From an uncultured Bacilli bacterium (lineage in GTDB: Bacteria; Bacillota_I; Bacilli_A; RF39; UBA660): a DNA stretch of 41,224 nt. The first letter of the stretch is position 1; each line of letters opens with the position of its first letter. A program made the translations under genes and the position numbers. Where the stretch lies: NCBI GenBank assembly GCA_947628965.1, contig CANRBV010000001.1:1-41224 (forward strand), written 5' to 3'. Positions 39,148 to 41,224 of this stretch are shown here, one piece after another. The notes below the pieces were generated by a model that saw nothing but the letters and a program-made list of their open reading frames with translations, was not told where the DNA came from and made no database searches.

Positions 39148-39235
39148 AAGAAAACACCTCCTTTCGGAAGTGTATTCTATCATATTTTCCTTAAACTAGT
39201 TTTTTATTGATGTCTACTCTAAAGGGTGCAGTTCA

Positions 39236-39255
39236 AAAATAGTATGGTTTTTATT
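39236..39255. terminator. Right half of the split terminator
   Basis: ATAGTATGGTTTTT completes the stem begun at 37945. It now lies directly after the RluB-type gene, whose own termination signal is therefore only half present. Confidence 0.65.
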
Positions 39256-39256
39256 T

Positions 39257-39964
39257 TTATTTTAGACTATAAAGTTTCTTGACCTCTTTAATAGAAAGTT
39301 CTCGATATTCGCCAGATTTTAAATTACCAAGGGTTAGAAAAGCGTAACTTTCTCTTTTTAATTTTTTAACAGGATGTCCTACACTTTCAAATATCTTTTT
39401 TACAATATGGTTTCTACCTTCAATAATACTAATTTCAACAATGGTACTTGTTTCTTCCTTTTTTCTTATTTTAATATGTGTAGGTATTACTTTTCTTTCT
39501 TCTATTATAATACCTTTTTTTAATTGATAAAATTCACTAGGAGAAAGTTCTCCTTCTATTTTTGCAATATACGTTTTTTCAACTTCATTTTTAGGATGCA
39601 TAAGTAAATTGGCTAGTTTTCCATCATTAGTCAAAAGTAAAAGTCCAGTTGTATCATAATCAAGTCTTCCTATAGGATAAATTCTTTCCGTGGTCTCAAT
39701 TAAAGAAACAACTGTTTTCCTGTTTTTATCATCCGTAACGCTACTAATAACTCCACGTGGTTTATTTAAAAGATAGTAAACTTTTTTTTCGTTTTTTTCT
39801 AAAAGTTTTCCCTCTATTTCAATTGTATCTTCATTACTTACCTTTATTCCCAATTCTTGTACTATTTTTCCATTTACTTTTACTTTTTTAGCGCGTATTA
39901 ACTCTTCTGCTTTTCTTCTTGAAGTATAACCACTACTAGCAATTACTTTTTGTAATCTTTCCAT
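39257..39964 (-). CDS. rluB: RluB/RsuA-family rRNA pseudouridine synthase
   Basis: A 235-residue enzyme with an N-terminal S4 RNA-binding domain (MERLQKVIASSGYTSRRKAEELI, about 1-60) and a pseudouridine synthase domain with the catalytic Asp102 in GRLDYDTTGLLLLTNDG and GRNHIVKKIF. In Bacilli the family isomerises a uridine of 23S rRNA. GGAGG lies five bases before the ATG at 39964, preferred over the TTG at 39976. It follows the YnbB-like gene by 55 bp. Confidence 0.9.
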   Translation of the reverse strand: MERLQKVIASSGYTSRRKAEELIRAKKVKVNGKIVQELGIKVSNEDTIEIEGKLLEKNEKKVYYLLNKPRGVISSVTDDKNRKTVVSLIETTERIYPIGRLDYDTTGLLLLTNDGKLANLLMHPKNEVEKTYIAKIEGELSPSEFYQLKKGIIIEERKVIPTHIKIRKKEETSTIVEISIIEGRNHIVKKIFESVGHPVKKLKRESYAFLTLGNLKSGEYRELSIKEVKKLYSLK

Positions 39965-40019
39965 AACATCCTCCAACTACTTGTATTATAGCAAAAGAAA
40001 GAACACTTTAAAATATAAA

Positions 40020-41224
40020 TCAAATTTTAAAGTGTCTATTTTTCATTAAATAGTCAATGGCCTTTAGTACTCCTATTTTACCATATTCGTAAGTAAGAGC
40101 TCCTTGTTGATATGCGATAAAAGGTTCTCTTAAAGGTCCATCGCAAGATAACTCAATACTACTTCCTTGAGTAAAAGAACCACTTGCCATAATAATTTGG
40201 TCTTCATACCCTGGCATATCTCCTGGAATTGGTAAAAAGGCCGAATCAACGGGCGAACCACTTTGGATTCCTTGACAATAAAAAATTAAATCCTCTTTAT
40301 CATGAAAGATAATGTTTTCGACAATATCGGCGCGTTCTTCATCGTATTTTGGCTCTACCATAAAACCTAATTTTTCCATCATAAGACTTGTAAAAATAGC
40401 TGTTTTTAAACTACTTGCTACTACACTTGGAGCAAAAAATAGCCCTTGTAATATACTTTTATTAATACCAAGTGTCGGTCCAACATCTTTGCCCTCTCCT
40501 GGAAGCGTTAGGCGTTCTCCACAAAGTTCAATTAATTCTTTTTTTCCAACGATATAAGCTCCATTTGGGGCAATACCTCCACCTAAATTTTTAATTAAAG
40601 AACCAACGACAATATCAGCGCCAACCTCACTTGGTTCTACTTTAGATACAAACTCACAATAGCAATTGTCTACCATAATAATTACATCTTTATCGATCTC
40701 TTTAATAAATTTGATAACCTTTTCTAACTTTTCTATCGTAATACTTTTTCTTGTTGAATAGCCTTTGCTTCTTTGAATTTCAATAACTTTTACTTTATGA
40801 GTTTTTAAATATTCTTCAATTTTTGGATAATCAAAGTTATCTTCTACTAAATCAATTTGATCATAATGGATTTGAAAAGATTTTAAGGAACTAGCGTTTT
40901 CTTTAATCCCAATCACCTCATGTAAGGTATCATAAGGAAGCCCTGTTATCGAAAGCAAAGTATCATTAGGTCGCAATAAAGCAAATAAACAAGTAGATAA
41001 AGCATGAGACCCTGAGACCATTTGGCATCTTACTAGGGCATCTTCTGTTTTAAAAATATGGGCATAGATTTTTTCTATAGTTTCTCTTCCTACATCATTA
41101 TAGCCATAGCCACTGGTACTTAAAAAAGCACTTTCGTTTAGATTATTTGCCCAGAAAGCTTCTATTACTTTTTGAGAATTAAAGCTACAAATCTCTTCCA
41201 CTTTTTCATAAATTGGTTTTAGTT
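40020..41224 (-). CDS. YnbB-like PLP enzyme (methionine gamma-lyase/aluminum resistance family), 5' partial
   Basis: At least 401 residues of a Cys/Met-metabolism PLP-dependent lyase-like protein: STSGYGYNDVGRETIEKIYAHIF, MVSGSHALSTCLFALLRPND, MVDNCYCEFV, the PLP Lys in VVGSLIKNLGGGIAPNGAYI and SCDGPLREPF. The family is annotated as aluminum resistance or methionine gamma-lyase-like; the true reaction is not established. The frame stays open from GTG 41201 through LKPIYEK to the window edge, so the start lies outside. Confidence 0.86.
   Translation of the reverse strand, partial: LKPIYEKVEEICSFNSQKVIEAFWANNLNESAFLSTSGYGYNDVGRETIEKIYAHIFKTEDALVRCQMVSGSHALSTCLFALLRPNDTLLSITGLPYDTLHEVIGIKENASSLKSFQIHYDQIDLVEDNFDYPKIEEYLKTHKVKVIEIQRSKGYSTRKSITIEKLEKVIKFIKEIDKDVIIMVDNCYCEFVSKVEPSEVGADIVVGSLIKNLGGGIAPNGAYIVGKKELIELCGERLTLPGEGKDVGPTLGINKSILQGLFFAPSVVASSLKTAIFTSLMMEKLGFMVEPKYDEERADIVENIIFHDKEDLIFYCQGIQSGSPVDSAFLPIPGDMPGYEDQIIMASGSFTQGSSIELSCDGPLREPFIAYQQGALTYEYGKIGVLKAIDYLMKNRHFKI

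Larger units (their letters stand above)
37968..39235 (-). mobile_element. IS3-family (IS150-like) insertion sequence
   Basis: A 1268-bp element with about 40-bp nearly perfect terminal inverted repeats starting TGAACTGCACCCTTTAGAG, two transposase reading frames and a 3-4-base A-only target duplication. It is inserted in the loop of a terminator hairpin. Confidence 0.9.

Overview
The window is about 70% A+T, uses the standard code (TGA is a stop, as in the ATGA overlap of the cyclophilin and AlkD genes) and mostly has Gram-positive Shine-Dalgarno start sites. It carries cell-wall genes (murB, murD, a SEDS protein, an alanine racemase) and several spore-formation genes: a CotY/CotZ coat protein, YutH-like and YunB-like proteins, with SigE- and SigK-like promoter matches. 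This suggests a spore-forming low-GC Bacillota, of the Erysipelotrichia or uncultured gut Bacilli type. The rank is inferred from gene content only.

Layout. 1-242: tandem hairpins and tRNA-Glu. 243-7099: mostly minus-strand housekeeping genes (NAGPA-domain protein, Lys-rich membrane protein, gltX, cyclophilin lipoprotein, AlkD-like protein, murB). 7084-13860: coat protein, orphan PTS EIIB, SEDS protein, UPF0316 protein, zinc-ribbon protein, LytTR regulator, cold-shock protein, phosphoketolase. 13943-18600: accessory region with an M23/ChW lysin-like protein, tRNA-Pro, a MazG-like gene with a premature stop, a HAD phosphatase, tRNA-Arg, an IS481-type element, a 200-bp hairpin element and a small XRE operon with a 20-bp palindromic operator candidate. 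18604-19033: five tRNAs. 19101-23350: a three-gene operon (racemase, ATP-grasp ligase, AsnB-like amidotransferase) that looks like a peptidoglycan cross-bridge D-amino-acid pathway. 23475-25643: UvrD-like helicase and a thioredoxin-fold membrane protein. 25782-29817: second accessory region with unknown proteins and an HDIG phosphohydrolase. 29815-30388: five tRNAs. 30576-37942: murD, S1-domain protein, NifU, YutH, YutD, YunB, three proteins of unknown role and a ferredoxin. 37968-39235: IS3-family element. 39257-41224: RluB-type pseudouridine synthase and a YnbB-like PLP enzyme cut by the window edge.

The most unusual structure is in the two accessory regions. Single-gene units are framed by two non-coding repeats. 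Repeat A (15644-15717 and 28345-28418, with a decayed match near 26490) holds a bidirectional terminator hairpin and a tRNA-3'-end-like ...CTCGCACCA. Repeat B (16415-16520, 27311-27417, 29707-29814) is a three-hairpin element that directly abuts the CCA end of tRNA-Arg, a decayed tRNA relic and tRNA-Phe. The A - plus-strand gene - B - tRNA order occurs three times. This suggests modular acquisition downstream of tRNA genes, but no recombinase is visible in the window.
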